Below, one piece after another: positions 8,208 to 15,250 of a stretch of DNA of 15,250 bases. A program made the translations under genes and the position numbers. The stretch comes from CAYGAM01 sp964347915 (GTDB lineage Archaea; Thermoproteota; Nitrososphaeria; Nitrososphaerales; Nitrosopumilaceae): assembly GCA_964347915.1 (NCBI GenBank), contig CAYGAM010000051.1, positions 1 to 15,250 on the forward strand. The letters run 5' to 3'. The notes under the pieces are model-generated. The model searched no databases. It saw only the letters and a list, made by a program, of their open reading frames with translations, and had not been told where the DNA came from. The stretch's first letter is position 1. Every line of letters starts with the position of its first letter.

Positions 8208-8923
8208 GGAAAAGCCTCAATCGTCTTTGCATAGCTTGCAAACCGGTGATTCTCCGGCCGCACTGAAATCTGCCTTATCTTGGGTGATGCTGCGCCGCCG
8301 CAGCCGTGCAGGCCCAGCGGCCGCACAAGATAGCCCTGCTCTTCTGCGTGCCGCAGCACCTCGTCTCCTGTACTGCGGTATATCGTCAGGCTCTCTTCGA
8401 TCGCGCCGTCTATGATTCCTCCTGCCGCGTCCAACTCCAATGCATCCGCTGAGAGCGACGCGCCGAGCATGTGGGCGCTCTTGACCGTGCCGCGGCCTGC
8501 AAGACATTCTAGCGCGCTCTCAATAACCTCTGAGCCGAGCGAGTGCCCAATCAGCCGCACTCCTGTGCCTTTCATGTCCAGTACGAATTCGGCCAGCAGC
8601 CGGCCGTTCTTTTTTGCGATCTTTTGGCCTACCTTTAGCGCAGCCTTCTCGCCGCTCTTGGTGTGCGCGCCTCGCGCATTGGAGTCGTAGCTGAATCCTA
8701 TTACGGGATGACTGTATCCCAGCATGCGCAGCCTGGACTCTGCCAGCCTGAACTTTTCAAGCGCGTCCCTGGGACTGTTTCGCAGGCCGTGAATCATGAC
8801 TGCAATCTCGGACGCGCCGTCCAGCGATCTGCGGGGGTATATTCGATACGAGCTCTGCAGCGTTTTGGCAGTCTCCAGATCATATCCGCCCCTGGTGCTG
8901 ATCCTGGGAAATCTTTTGGTCAT
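8204..8923 (-). CDS. Alpha/beta-fold hydrolase, putative serine esterase or lipase-like
   Basis: A 239-residue alpha/beta hydrolase. An oxyanion-type segment MIHGLRNSP lies at 43-51. The nucleophile elbow GHSLG (126-130) gives Ser128, with Asp187 (STGDE) and His226 (ENHRF) in the right order to complete a Ser-Asp-His triad. There is no signal peptide or membrane segment, so it should be cytoplasmic. It recalls the DUF900/DUF676-type hydrolases of unknown substrate, but I cannot assign a family with certainty. Its ATG overlaps the MetRS stop (ATGA) and its own stop overlaps the SelB-like start (ATGA), so all three are probably made from one message. That context would fit a role in translation or aminoacyl-ester handling, but this is only inference. 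Confidence 0.85.
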   Translation of the reverse strand: MTKRFPRISTRGGYDLETAKTLQSSYRIYPRRSLDGASEIAVMIHGLRNSPRDALEKFRLAESRLRMLGYSHPVIGFSYDSNARGAHTKSGEKAALKVGQKIAKKNGRLLAEFVLDMKGTGVRLIGHSLGSEVIESALECLAGRGTVKSAHMLGASLSADALELDAAGGIIDGAIEESLTIYRSTGDEVLRHAEEQGYLVRPLGLHGCGGAASPKIRQISVRPENHRFASYAKTIEAFP

Positions 8924-10569
8924 CGCGTCTTCATTTCGTCCTTTATTGTGTCAATATCGCTTTGCTCGATCTTTGCAAACAGCGGGGACGGCTTGGAGAT
9001 GCGGTGTCCGGGCTTTACTAAAATCTCTGACGCCGACTCCCATCTTCTGCATGCAGTTCCGGGCATTCCAAGCTGCTGCCATATGCGCTCGGCCGATCCT
9101 GGAAGAAACGGCGCCAAGGATACGGCCGCGCTTGCAGCTGCATTAACGGACAGGTATATGCAGGCTTCGGCGCCTGAGCCTCCCTTCCACGGCTCGGCGT
9201 GCTGAAAGTACTGGTTGAAGCCTGCGGTAAAGTCCAGTATGCGCCTCAAGGCGCGGTCAAGATGGTTCTGCTCTATGAGCGCGCCAAGTTCGTCCGCCAG
9301 CAAGCTTGTTTTATCTCTGGCAGCCTGGGCCATGCCGCTCAATTCTCCGCCCTCTGGCACGACTCCGTCAAAGTTTTTGAACGCAAATCCGAGGGCGCGG
9401 TTTACAAAATTTCCAATGTTTCCTATCAGTTCGGAATTTATCGCGTTTGCAAACTCGCCCCAGTCAAAGTTCAGATCGTCCTGGGAATACGGGTTGATCA
9501 GGGTGAGGTAAAACCTCAGATAGTCTGCAGGATAGCGCTCCAGAAATTCGCGCAGGCCAATGTACCATCCGCGACTCTTTGATATTTTTCTTGATTCCAT
9601 CTTCAAGTGGCCGCGTGTCGGAATATAGTCGGGCAGCTTGTACTCGGAGCCGATTCCCATGCGCATGGCCGGAAGAAAGAGATAGTGGTGGTACGCAATG
9701 TCCTTGCCGATATAGTGGTATATGTCGGCCTCGTTCCAGAATGCTTTTCCGTCCATGCCGTTCTCGCCCAGAAACTTTAGCGCGGTTGATATGTATGCCA
9801 GATGGTTGTCAAACCAGCCGTACAGCACCTTGCCCTTGGCTTCTGTCAGCGGTATCGGAACTCCCCACGATATGTCCCGCGTTATGTCCCAGTCTTTCAG
9901 CCCGCTGTTGATCCAGTTTTGAACATACTTTTTGATGTCGCTCTGCAGGTTGGCGTTGCCTTTTAGCCACTCCTGCAGCCGGCCTGCAAAGCTGCTGAGC
10001 CTGAAGAAATAGTGCACTGTCTTCTTTTTTACGGGACGCGCGCCGCAAATGGCGCAGCGCGGCTCAACTACTTGCTGGAGGACTCGGCCGCAAATCTCGC
10101 ACTGGTCGGAATACTGGTCATTGGCGCCGCAGTACGGGCACTTTCCGATGACGTACCTGTCCGGAAGAAATTTTTTGTCTGCATTGCAGTAAAATTGGAT
10201 GATCTCGTCCTGGTATATGTGCCCTGCATCGTGCAGCTTTGAAAATACCTGCTGGGCAAATTTAACATTCTCCTGCGAGCTTGTGCTGTGAAATACGTCA
10301 AATTTGATGCCAAGCGCCGCAAAGTCCTCCTTGTCGCGCTCGTTCCATCTTTTGGCATACTCTTGGGGAGTAATGCCCTCTTTTTCCGACTGGATGAGTA
10401 TCGGAGTTCCAAAGTCGTCAGACGCGCACACATAGTACGCCTCTGTTCCGCGCTGCCGGAGGAACCGCACCATGATGTCCGCCGGAAGATAAGTGGACGC
10501 AATGTGCCCCAGATGAATCTCGCCGTTGGCATACGGCAGCGCGCTTGTAACTATTGCCCGCCTGCTCAC
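8920..10569 (-). CDS. metG: Methionyl-tRNA synthetase
   Basis: This class I synthetase charges tRNA(Met) for initiation and elongation. From the chosen GTG the protein has 549 residues: VTSALPYANG and the HIGH-type HLGH at 19-22, two zinc knuckles (Cys144/147/157/160 with a further CxxC at 172/175), WGVPIP near 235, and the KMSKS-type KISKS at 328-332. The helical anticodon-binding domain ends at KPSPLFAKIE; there is no C-terminal Trbp111/EMAP tRNA-binding domain. The frame extends to a TTG at 10608, which would add 13 residues. I prefer GTG 10569 because archaeal MetRS proteins begin a few residues before VTSALPY and a TATA-like element lies about 27 bases upstream, as for its neighbours. 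It follows the adenosylhomocysteinase stop by 57 bases and overlaps the hydrolase start by four. Confidence 0.96.
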   Translation of the reverse strand: MSRRAIVTSALPYANGEIHLGHIASTYLPADIMVRFLRQRGTEAYYVCASDDFGTPILIQSEKEGITPQEYAKRWNERDKEDFAALGIKFDVFHSTSSQENVKFAQQVFSKLHDAGHIYQDEIIQFYCNADKKFLPDRYVIGKCPYCGANDQYSDQCEICGRVLQQVVEPRCAICGARPVKKKTVHYFFRLSSFAGRLQEWLKGNANLQSDIKKYVQNWINSGLKDWDITRDISWGVPIPLTEAKGKVLYGWFDNHLAYISTALKFLGENGMDGKAFWNEADIYHYIGKDIAYHHYLFLPAMRMGIGSEYKLPDYIPTRGHLKMESRKISKSRGWYIGLREFLERYPADYLRFYLTLINPYSQDDLNFDWGEFANAINSELIGNIGNFVNRALGFAFKNFDGVVPEGGELSGMAQAARDKTSLLADELGALIEQNHLDRALRRILDFTAGFNQYFQHAEPWKGGSGAEACIYLSVNAAASAAVSLAPFLPGSAERIWQQLGMPGTACRRWESASEILVKPGHRISKPSPLFAKIEQSDIDTIKDEMKTR

Positions 10570-10590
10570 ATGATCATTGGGCGCCGCAGA

Positions 10591-10600
10591 TGTTAAGTAG
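10591..10600 (-). promoter_or_regulatory. Candidate TATA box of metG
   Basis: The minus strand reads CTACTTAACA, centred about 27 bases before GTG 10569. It is a weaker match than the other two minus-strand boxes but has the same spacing. If it is real, TTG 10608 lies upstream of the transcript and cannot be the start. Confidence 0.4.
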
Positions 10601-10626
10601 TTTGCCAATCCAAGGAGCCTGCCGTC

Positions 10627-11871
10627 CTACCAGCTTTTGCCGTACTTTATCTGCTTGCTGTTCAGCCGGTCTATTCTGACATTCATTGCGCCGAGCGCGT
10701 CCTGGGCAACCCTTTTGTCAATTCTTTTGGGCACCTTGAGTATTTTTTTCCTCAGCCTGGCATGATTCTCCAGTATGTACTGTATTGACAGCAGCTGGTT
10801 TGCAAACGACTGCGCCATGACCTCTGGAGGATGCCCTTCGGCTGCTACCAGGTTTGCCAGGCGTCCCTTGCCTATCAGGTATATCCGCTTTCCTGATACC
10901 GTGCATTCGTCAAGGTTTGGGCGAATTTCCTTGGATTCGTTCTCCTCCAAAAGGAATTTGGTGTCGATTTCAACGTCAAAGTGGCCTACGTTTCCCAGAA
11001 TAGCGCCGTCTTTCATCTTTTCAATGTGCTCTCTGCGTATTACGTCGGTCATGCCTGTACATGTGACAAAGATATCGCCAGTCTTGGCTGCCTGGCGCAT
11101 GGGCATTACCTCAAATCCGTCCATGTGAGCTTCCAGCGCTCTTATTGGATCAACTTCTGTTACAGATACCCTGGCTCCCATTCCGCGGCATCTGGACGCA
11201 ACGCCGCGCCCCACCCAGCCGTATCCTAAAACTACCACCCTCTTTGAAGCTATGAGTAGGCTTGCCGCGCGCAGCAGCGCGTCTATTGTGCTTTGGCCGG
11301 TGCCGTGCCTGTTGTCAAAGAGGTGTTTTGTAAACGCGTCGTTTACAAGGAACAGCGGATATTTCAGCCTGCCTTCCTTTTCAAGCGCGCGCATTCTTGA
11401 GACTCCGGCAGTGGTCTCTTCAGTGGCGCCGAGAATTTTCAGTCCCGCAAATCGCTTGTCCGTCTGAGCCATGACATTCATGTCGCCGCCGTCGTCCACT
11501 ATGATATCCGGCTTGTGATTCAGGACACTCTCGATGCATTTAGAGTACTCTTTGGATGTCTGTCCGCGCCACGCGTATACATGTATGCCGCTTGACGCAA
11601 GAAATGCCGCAATGTTGTCCTGCGTAGAGAGCGGATTTCCGCCGCAGGCGGCAACCTTGGCGCCAAGCGCCTTTGCCCCCATCAAAAGGACGGATGTCTC
11701 TTTTGTTATGTGAAGGCAAAAGCCGATGGTCTTTCCCGCAAAGGGGCTTTTCTTTTCCAGCCTGGACAGCGAATTTGTAAGAATCTTCATGTTGGATTTT
11801 GCCCATTCATGGGAAGTTTTGCCCTGCTTTGCAAGCTTGATGCTCTTTACTTTGTACCGCGAACTAAACAT
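10627..11871 (-). CDS. ahcY: Adenosylhomocysteinase (S-adenosyl-L-homocysteine hydrolase)
   Basis: This enzyme reversibly splits S-adenosylhomocysteine into adenosine and homocysteine using bound NAD, and so relieves product inhibition of methyltransferases. The 414-residue product has substrate residues in CLHITKET (His54), VDDGGD (125-130), GATEETTAGV (148-157) and VNDAFTKHLFDN (176-187; Lys182, Asp186, Asn187). It has the NAD-binding GYGWVG (216-221), NVGHFDVEID (294-303) and LVAAEGHPPE (341-350). The C-terminus ends ...KYGKSW and lacks the longer tail of eukaryotic and many bacterial enzymes, as is usual in archaea. A good TATA box lies about 27 bases before the ATG, so this is probably the first gene of the minus-strand group. 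It neighbours MetRS, which uses the methionine that can be rebuilt from homocysteine. Confidence 0.97.
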   Translation of the reverse strand: MFSSRYKVKSIKLAKQGKTSHEWAKSNMKILTNSLSRLEKKSPFAGKTIGFCLHITKETSVLLMGAKALGAKVAACGGNPLSTQDNIAAFLASSGIHVYAWRGQTSKEYSKCIESVLNHKPDIIVDDGGDMNVMAQTDKRFAGLKILGATEETTAGVSRMRALEKEGRLKYPLFLVNDAFTKHLFDNRHGTGQSTIDALLRAASLLIASKRVVVLGYGWVGRGVASRCRGMGARVSVTEVDPIRALEAHMDGFEVMPMRQAAKTGDIFVTCTGMTDVIRREHIEKMKDGAILGNVGHFDVEIDTKFLLEENESKEIRPNLDECTVSGKRIYLIGKGRLANLVAAEGHPPEVMAQSFANQLLSIQYILENHARLRKKILKVPKRIDKRVAQDALGAMNVRIDRLNSKQIKYGKSW

Positions 11872-11892
11872 GAATCAGCGTCCATGACGTTG

Positions 11893-11902
11893 CTATAAAT
11901 TT
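11893..11902 (-). promoter_or_regulatory. TATA box of adenosylhomocysteinase gene
   Basis: The minus strand reads AAATTTATAG, a good archaeal TATA element, centred about 27 bases before the ATG at 11871. This predicts a leaderless or nearly leaderless mRNA. Confidence 0.65.
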
Positions 11903-12354
11903 CTTCAGGCATGCAAAGCGGGACTGAAAGAGAGACCGCTGTCTTGCCGGGAAACGCATTATTCTTGGATGCCTGCCGGCAGCCGCTGGTCCGGACGCAT
12001 GCCCTGCCGCCCTGGCTGAGCGCGTCAAATGATGCCGGATATTGCTTCAAGATCGGCATCATGCATCTTCCAAGACGCGCCCTGTTCTGCTGAGCAGCCT
12101 CTGCCGGCCAGGGTCCGCTCCAGCCATAATCCGGCGGCAGAAAGGCGGGCACAGTCTGCCGGCCGAAGAATCCAGCCGCCGCTTCAAGGACGGCGCGCCT
12201 GGAGCATTTTCGATTCCCGGCCATGGTCCAGGATGATGCCTGGAGTCCAATGCGGGGAGCATTTTCTGCCGGTTACTGCAGGCTGCCTGCCCGCACGCTT
12301 ATCGGGCGCCGGGAGTCCAATATGGATGGCGTTTTGCCTGGACGCGGCGGCATT
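11903..12354. other. Long intergenic region with short repeated words
   Basis: About 450 bases between divergent genes. Open frames exist but give Arg/Pro/Ser-rich products without domains. Two words recur within about 120 bases: GGAGCATTTTC at 12201-12211 and 12256-12266, and GGAGTCCAAT at 12242-12251 and 12312-12321. They could be regulatory sites or remnants of decayed sequence. No tRNA or other RNA gene is recognised. Confidence 0.5.
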
Positions 12355-12357
12355 ATT

Positions 12358-12369
12358 TACTTAAATATA
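12358..12369 (+). promoter_or_regulatory. Candidate TATA box of second giant surface-protein gene
   Basis: The plus strand has TACTTAAATATA, an AT-rich element that stands out in GC-rich surroundings. Transcription would start near 12385-12395 and read towards the second giant gene. The intervening assembly gap prevents measuring the distance to its start codon. Confidence 0.5.
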
Positions 12370-12389
12370 CGCAGATTGCTAAACAATAC

Positions 12390-12401
12390 TGTACATGTAC
12401 A
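12390..12401. promoter_or_regulatory. 12-bp palindrome, possible operator
   Basis: TGTACATGTACA is a perfect palindrome that begins about 21 bases after the candidate TATA box, that is, over the expected transcription start. A dimeric repressor bound there would block initiation. No regulator is identified, and chance occurrence is possible. Confidence 0.35.
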
Positions 12402-12448
12402 ATTCATGCATTGCTTCTCGCCGCTTGCACTCTTCATGCCGATCGGCT

Positions 12449-12549
12449 GGGGGGGGGGGGGGGGGCGGGCGCGCCCCCCCCCGCCTGCAACGCGAAACAC
12501 GGACCAAGAAGTTTGGGGGCGNNNNNNNNNNCCCCCGCCCCCCCCCCCC
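12449..12549. other. Low-complexity G/C homopolymers around a 10-N assembly gap
   Basis: It contains 17 G (12449-12465), 9 C (12474-12482), short G runs, ten N (12522-12531), and C runs ending in 12 C (12538-12549). The ten N mark a scaffold join of unknown true length. G runs left and C runs right of the join look like a sequencing or assembly artefact, or a strong secondary structure that stopped the assembly. Sequence within about 70 bases of the N run should not be trusted. Confidence 0.9.
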
Positions 12550-15250
12550 ACCGCAATTAAGCCACACGCGACAGTCACGGAATAACGGTACAATACTGAT
12601 TGTTGCCATATTGCTTGCCGCTTCATGCGGCATTCTGTATCATGCATATATTCCAATTGATGCGGCAGCTGATCCAGCCAAGCCAGCCTTCGTGTCTGCG
12701 TCTTTGAATGAGGATACAAGAGTGATGACTATCACATTCAACGACACCATAGACATCTCGGAGACTGAACTGACCGGGCTGTACATATACGATGCGGGAG
12801 CGCGATTCAATGTCCTGCTGGATGACGCCGACTTTGATCGCGACGCAGCTGACTCGGATACAATATCCGTAACGCTCAGCAATGAACAGCTGAACTGGAT
12901 AATGCCGATGATCACTCCGCAGCTTGGCATTGCAAGGGGCGCGGTCAATGATACTGACGGAAATGCCATAGCCCCCTCGCGCGACAATCCAATCACAGTT
13001 ATGTCTGCAAACAGCCCGCCGGTGGCGCCTTCGACTGATGCTGCAACTACTAGCGGCACGCCGGTAATCATAACTCCTGCGATATCAGACCCTGACGGAG
13101 ATACGCCTAGAATATATGCTGTTGATGATCCGAACAACGGCAATGTGACCTTTAGCACCGTGTACATCACATACACTCCTGACCACGGCTTTGTCGGCGC
13201 CGATTCGTTTGGCTATGCAGTAACTGACGGAAAGGATGCCGCGACGGGCACCATAACCGTTACAGTCACGCGAGGCAACAACGATCCCGTACTGGGTGCA
13301 ATAGGAGATCAGACAGCCGATGTGGGCGCGCAGCTTGCCATAACACCAACGGCAACTGACGCCGATCCGACTGATACGCATACATACAGTATTGCACGCG
13401 GCACGCTTCCTGCGGAGGCGGTATTCACGCCGTCTGACGGCACGCTTGTCTGGACGCCCGCCCAGGAAGATGCAGGAAGCACGCATACTGTTACAATAAC
13501 CGTACGCGACGGGCGGGGCGGCTCTGACTCGGAAACTTTTGACATCATTGTGAGAGCGCAAAATCCCCAAAGTCCGGATGACGCGCTCTGGGATGTAATG
13601 CTGACTGCCGAACTAAATCCCGATGAAGGATATGTTGGATGGCATGATTCAGACGGACTGGGCAGCATAGATCCCAACACTCGGACATTTAGCGTGGACG
13701 GTACGCAGTACACTGCAATAGGCTTGTACCATGATCCTAATACTGCCGACACGCACTTTGTAGTCGACAAGCATATTCCGGAATCAGCGCGCGATTCGCT
13801 GCATATTGCCATTGGAGACAAGAGATGCAGCTTTTTAATTTCTGATGCCGGCAGTTCTAGCGTAGGCACATCTCATGACTGGCCTGATAATATTCTTGCC
13901 AATCCGTTTTCTAACGGCATAGTTACTCACGCAGCCATACTGCACAACGAAAACTATCTGACTCTGAACGGCAGCGATACTGTAACTGTCCTGCAAGACT
14001 CTTCATACGAGGATGCGGGCGCCGCAACGCATGACGGAGCGGCCGTTGCCAGCAATGCCACTGATCTTGACACTTCAATGATCGGCACGTACAAGATTCA
14101 ATACGAAGCATCCAAAGGCTGCGGCGTGCTGGATACTGCTGTTCGTACAGTAGCGGTAGAAAGAGACGCCACAAAGCTGCAGCTTGTATCTGCAGTGCTG
14201 AATGTGATCACGGGGACTATGACAATCGTATTTGACAATACAATAAACGCTGGTACCGTTGATCTGACAAAGCTGTCCGTGCACGGTGCAGGACAGAAAT
14301 TCAATGTCCTGCTGCGGGGCGCCGATTTTAGCAGTACGGCGCCGGACTCTGATACGATATCAATGACGCTCAGCCAGAACCAGCTGGACTTGATAATTCC
14401 AATGGTCACCCCGCAGCTTAGCATCACGCGAGGCGCTGTTGAAGGCATTGACGGAAGCATCATTGCCACCTTGCTAAACAATTCGATCGTCGTCAAATCT
14501 GCAAACATCCCTCCCCTGGCTCCTCCGGCATCTGCCACAACCGCTGAGGATACTCCAGTAGTCATAACTCCTGCAATATCAGACCCTGACGGGGGAGCGC
14601 CCATAATATCAGCTGTCGATGTTCCGGACAATGGCAATGCAGCCTTTACCGACACTGAAATCACATACACGCCGGACCAGGACTTTAGCGGCAATGACAC
14701 GTTTGCCTATACCGCAACTGACGACAATGATGCTGCTGCACAGGGCACCATAACAGTCACAGTCACGCGAGCCAACAACGATCCCGTGCTGGATACGATA
14801 GGCAGTCAGACCGCTGATGTGGGCACGCAGCTGATCATAACGCCTGCGGTAACTGACGCCGACCCTACTGACACGCATGCGTACAGCATCGTACGCGGCA
14901 CGCTTCCGGCAGCGGCCGCGTTCGCGCCGTCTGACGGCACGCTTGTCTGGACGCCTGTCCAGGGAGATGAGGACAGCACTCACACCGTTACAATAACCGT
15001 CAATGACGGACGCGGCGGCTTTGACTCTGAAACTTTTGACATAATCGTGACCACGGTGCCGTTTGAGCTGCCGCAGAGCCGGGTCAGTGTAACCGCCGTC
15101 GGCAGTCTGGGAGGTGACAGCTTTATGTTGCTTGACGGCGCAGAAGGAGTGGATGTCTTCACACTAGTCAACAACAAGACCTATGCCGCAGTGGCATCCT
15201 TTGTAGATGATAGTATCCAGATTATCGACGTTACCACACCTGCCAGCCCA
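12533..15250 (+). CDS. Second giant modular surface protein with LVIVD-type repeat region (partial at both ends)
   Basis: The frame (codons starting at 12533, 12536 and so on) is open from the gap to the right edge. A basic stretch (HTRQSRNNG) is followed by the hydrophobic TILIVAILLAASCGILYHAY (12590-12649), a secretion signal or N-terminal anchor; LAASC is a weak lipobox. No ATG or GTG precedes it in frame and TTG 12611 would cut the hydrophobic core, so the true start is probably in or left of the gap. Modules: SwmB-like (12677-13006), cadherin-like with DPDGD (13010-13270), He_PIG-like (13271-13558), W module plus DUF5011-like (13574-14162), SwmB-like (14165-14506), cadherin-like (14510-14770), He_PIG-like (14771-15055). 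From 15057 the sequence changes to an LVIVD beta-propeller-type region, with TYAAVASFVDDSIQIIDVTT near 15179-15238. It is probably exported and adhesive or structural. Module DNA closely resembles the first giant gene. Confidence 0.88.
14112..14152 (+). repeat. 41-bp exact repeat shared with the first giant gene, copy B
   Basis: Partner of bases 3308-3348, about 10.8 kb away in the same orientation. Together they form direct repeats that flank the housekeeping block. Confidence 0.93.

Noticed and set aside
12199..12222. TTCGATTCC word resembling a tRNA T-loop
   Set aside because: The flanking bases do not form the five-base-pair T stem and no acceptor or anticodon arm is found nearby.
11847..12224. 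Minus-strand 125-codon frame upstream of adenosylhomocysteinase
   Set aside because: It overlaps the adenosylhomocysteinase start and covers its TATA box, and the translation has no domain or regular structure.
12223..12585. Plus-strand frame through the G/C homopolymers and N gap
   Set aside because: The translation is polyglycine and polyproline made by the low-complexity join, and the N run makes the frame meaningless.

Overview
The window looks archaeal, most probably a Thaumarchaeote (Nitrososphaerota), and its rather GC-rich codons with frequent ATA isoleucine recall Cenarchaeum-like sponge or marine lineages. The evidence is an archaeal NadM-type NMN adenylyltransferase, an archaeal-length adenosylhomocysteinase, an archaeal MetRS with paired zinc knuckles, a SelB/EF-Tu-like protein without GTPase motifs, TATA boxes about 27 nt before start codons, and a CFI-box C-terminus on a giant surface protein. 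This placement is inference from sequence features; no search was run.

Layout. Bases 1-6228 (+) are the 3' part of a giant secreted or surface protein built from at least five kinds of Ig-like/cadherin-like module. It ends in a polyglycine linker, an acidic Pro/Glu linker and a CFI-box membrane anchor. Bases 6358-11871 are a minus-strand housekeeping block: adenosylhomocysteinase, methionyl-tRNA synthetase, an alpha/beta hydrolase, the SelB-like protein, then (with its own promoter) nadM and a 40-residue zinc ribbon. Bases 11872-12532 are non-coding and end in a G/C homopolymer region with a 10-N assembly gap. From there to the right edge a second giant surface protein (+) uses the same modules but ends in an LVIVD-type repeat region rather than a CFI-box anchor. 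Its start codon appears to be lost in the gap.

How it works together. Adenosylhomocysteinase removes S-adenosylhomocysteine and yields homocysteine, the precursor of methionine, and MetRS charges methionine, so the first two genes of the block are metabolically adjacent. MetRS, hydrolase and SelB-like genes are joined by two ATGA stop/start overlaps, which implies co-translation. NadM makes NAD, which adenosylhomocysteinase uses as a bound cofactor. The two giant genes flank this block as dispersed relatives and share stretches of identical DNA, so recombination, gene conversion or misassembly between them are real possibilities.

The most interesting signals are the shared four-domain supermodule and its paired cysteines in the two giant proteins, the catalytically dead-looking SelB-like protein translationally coupled to a hydrolase and MetRS, the unannotated 40-residue zinc ribbon, and a uniform TATA-to-start spacing that argues for leaderless mRNAs and decides the MetRS start. 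I did not find a CRISPR array, tRNA, rRNA, transposase or defence system.
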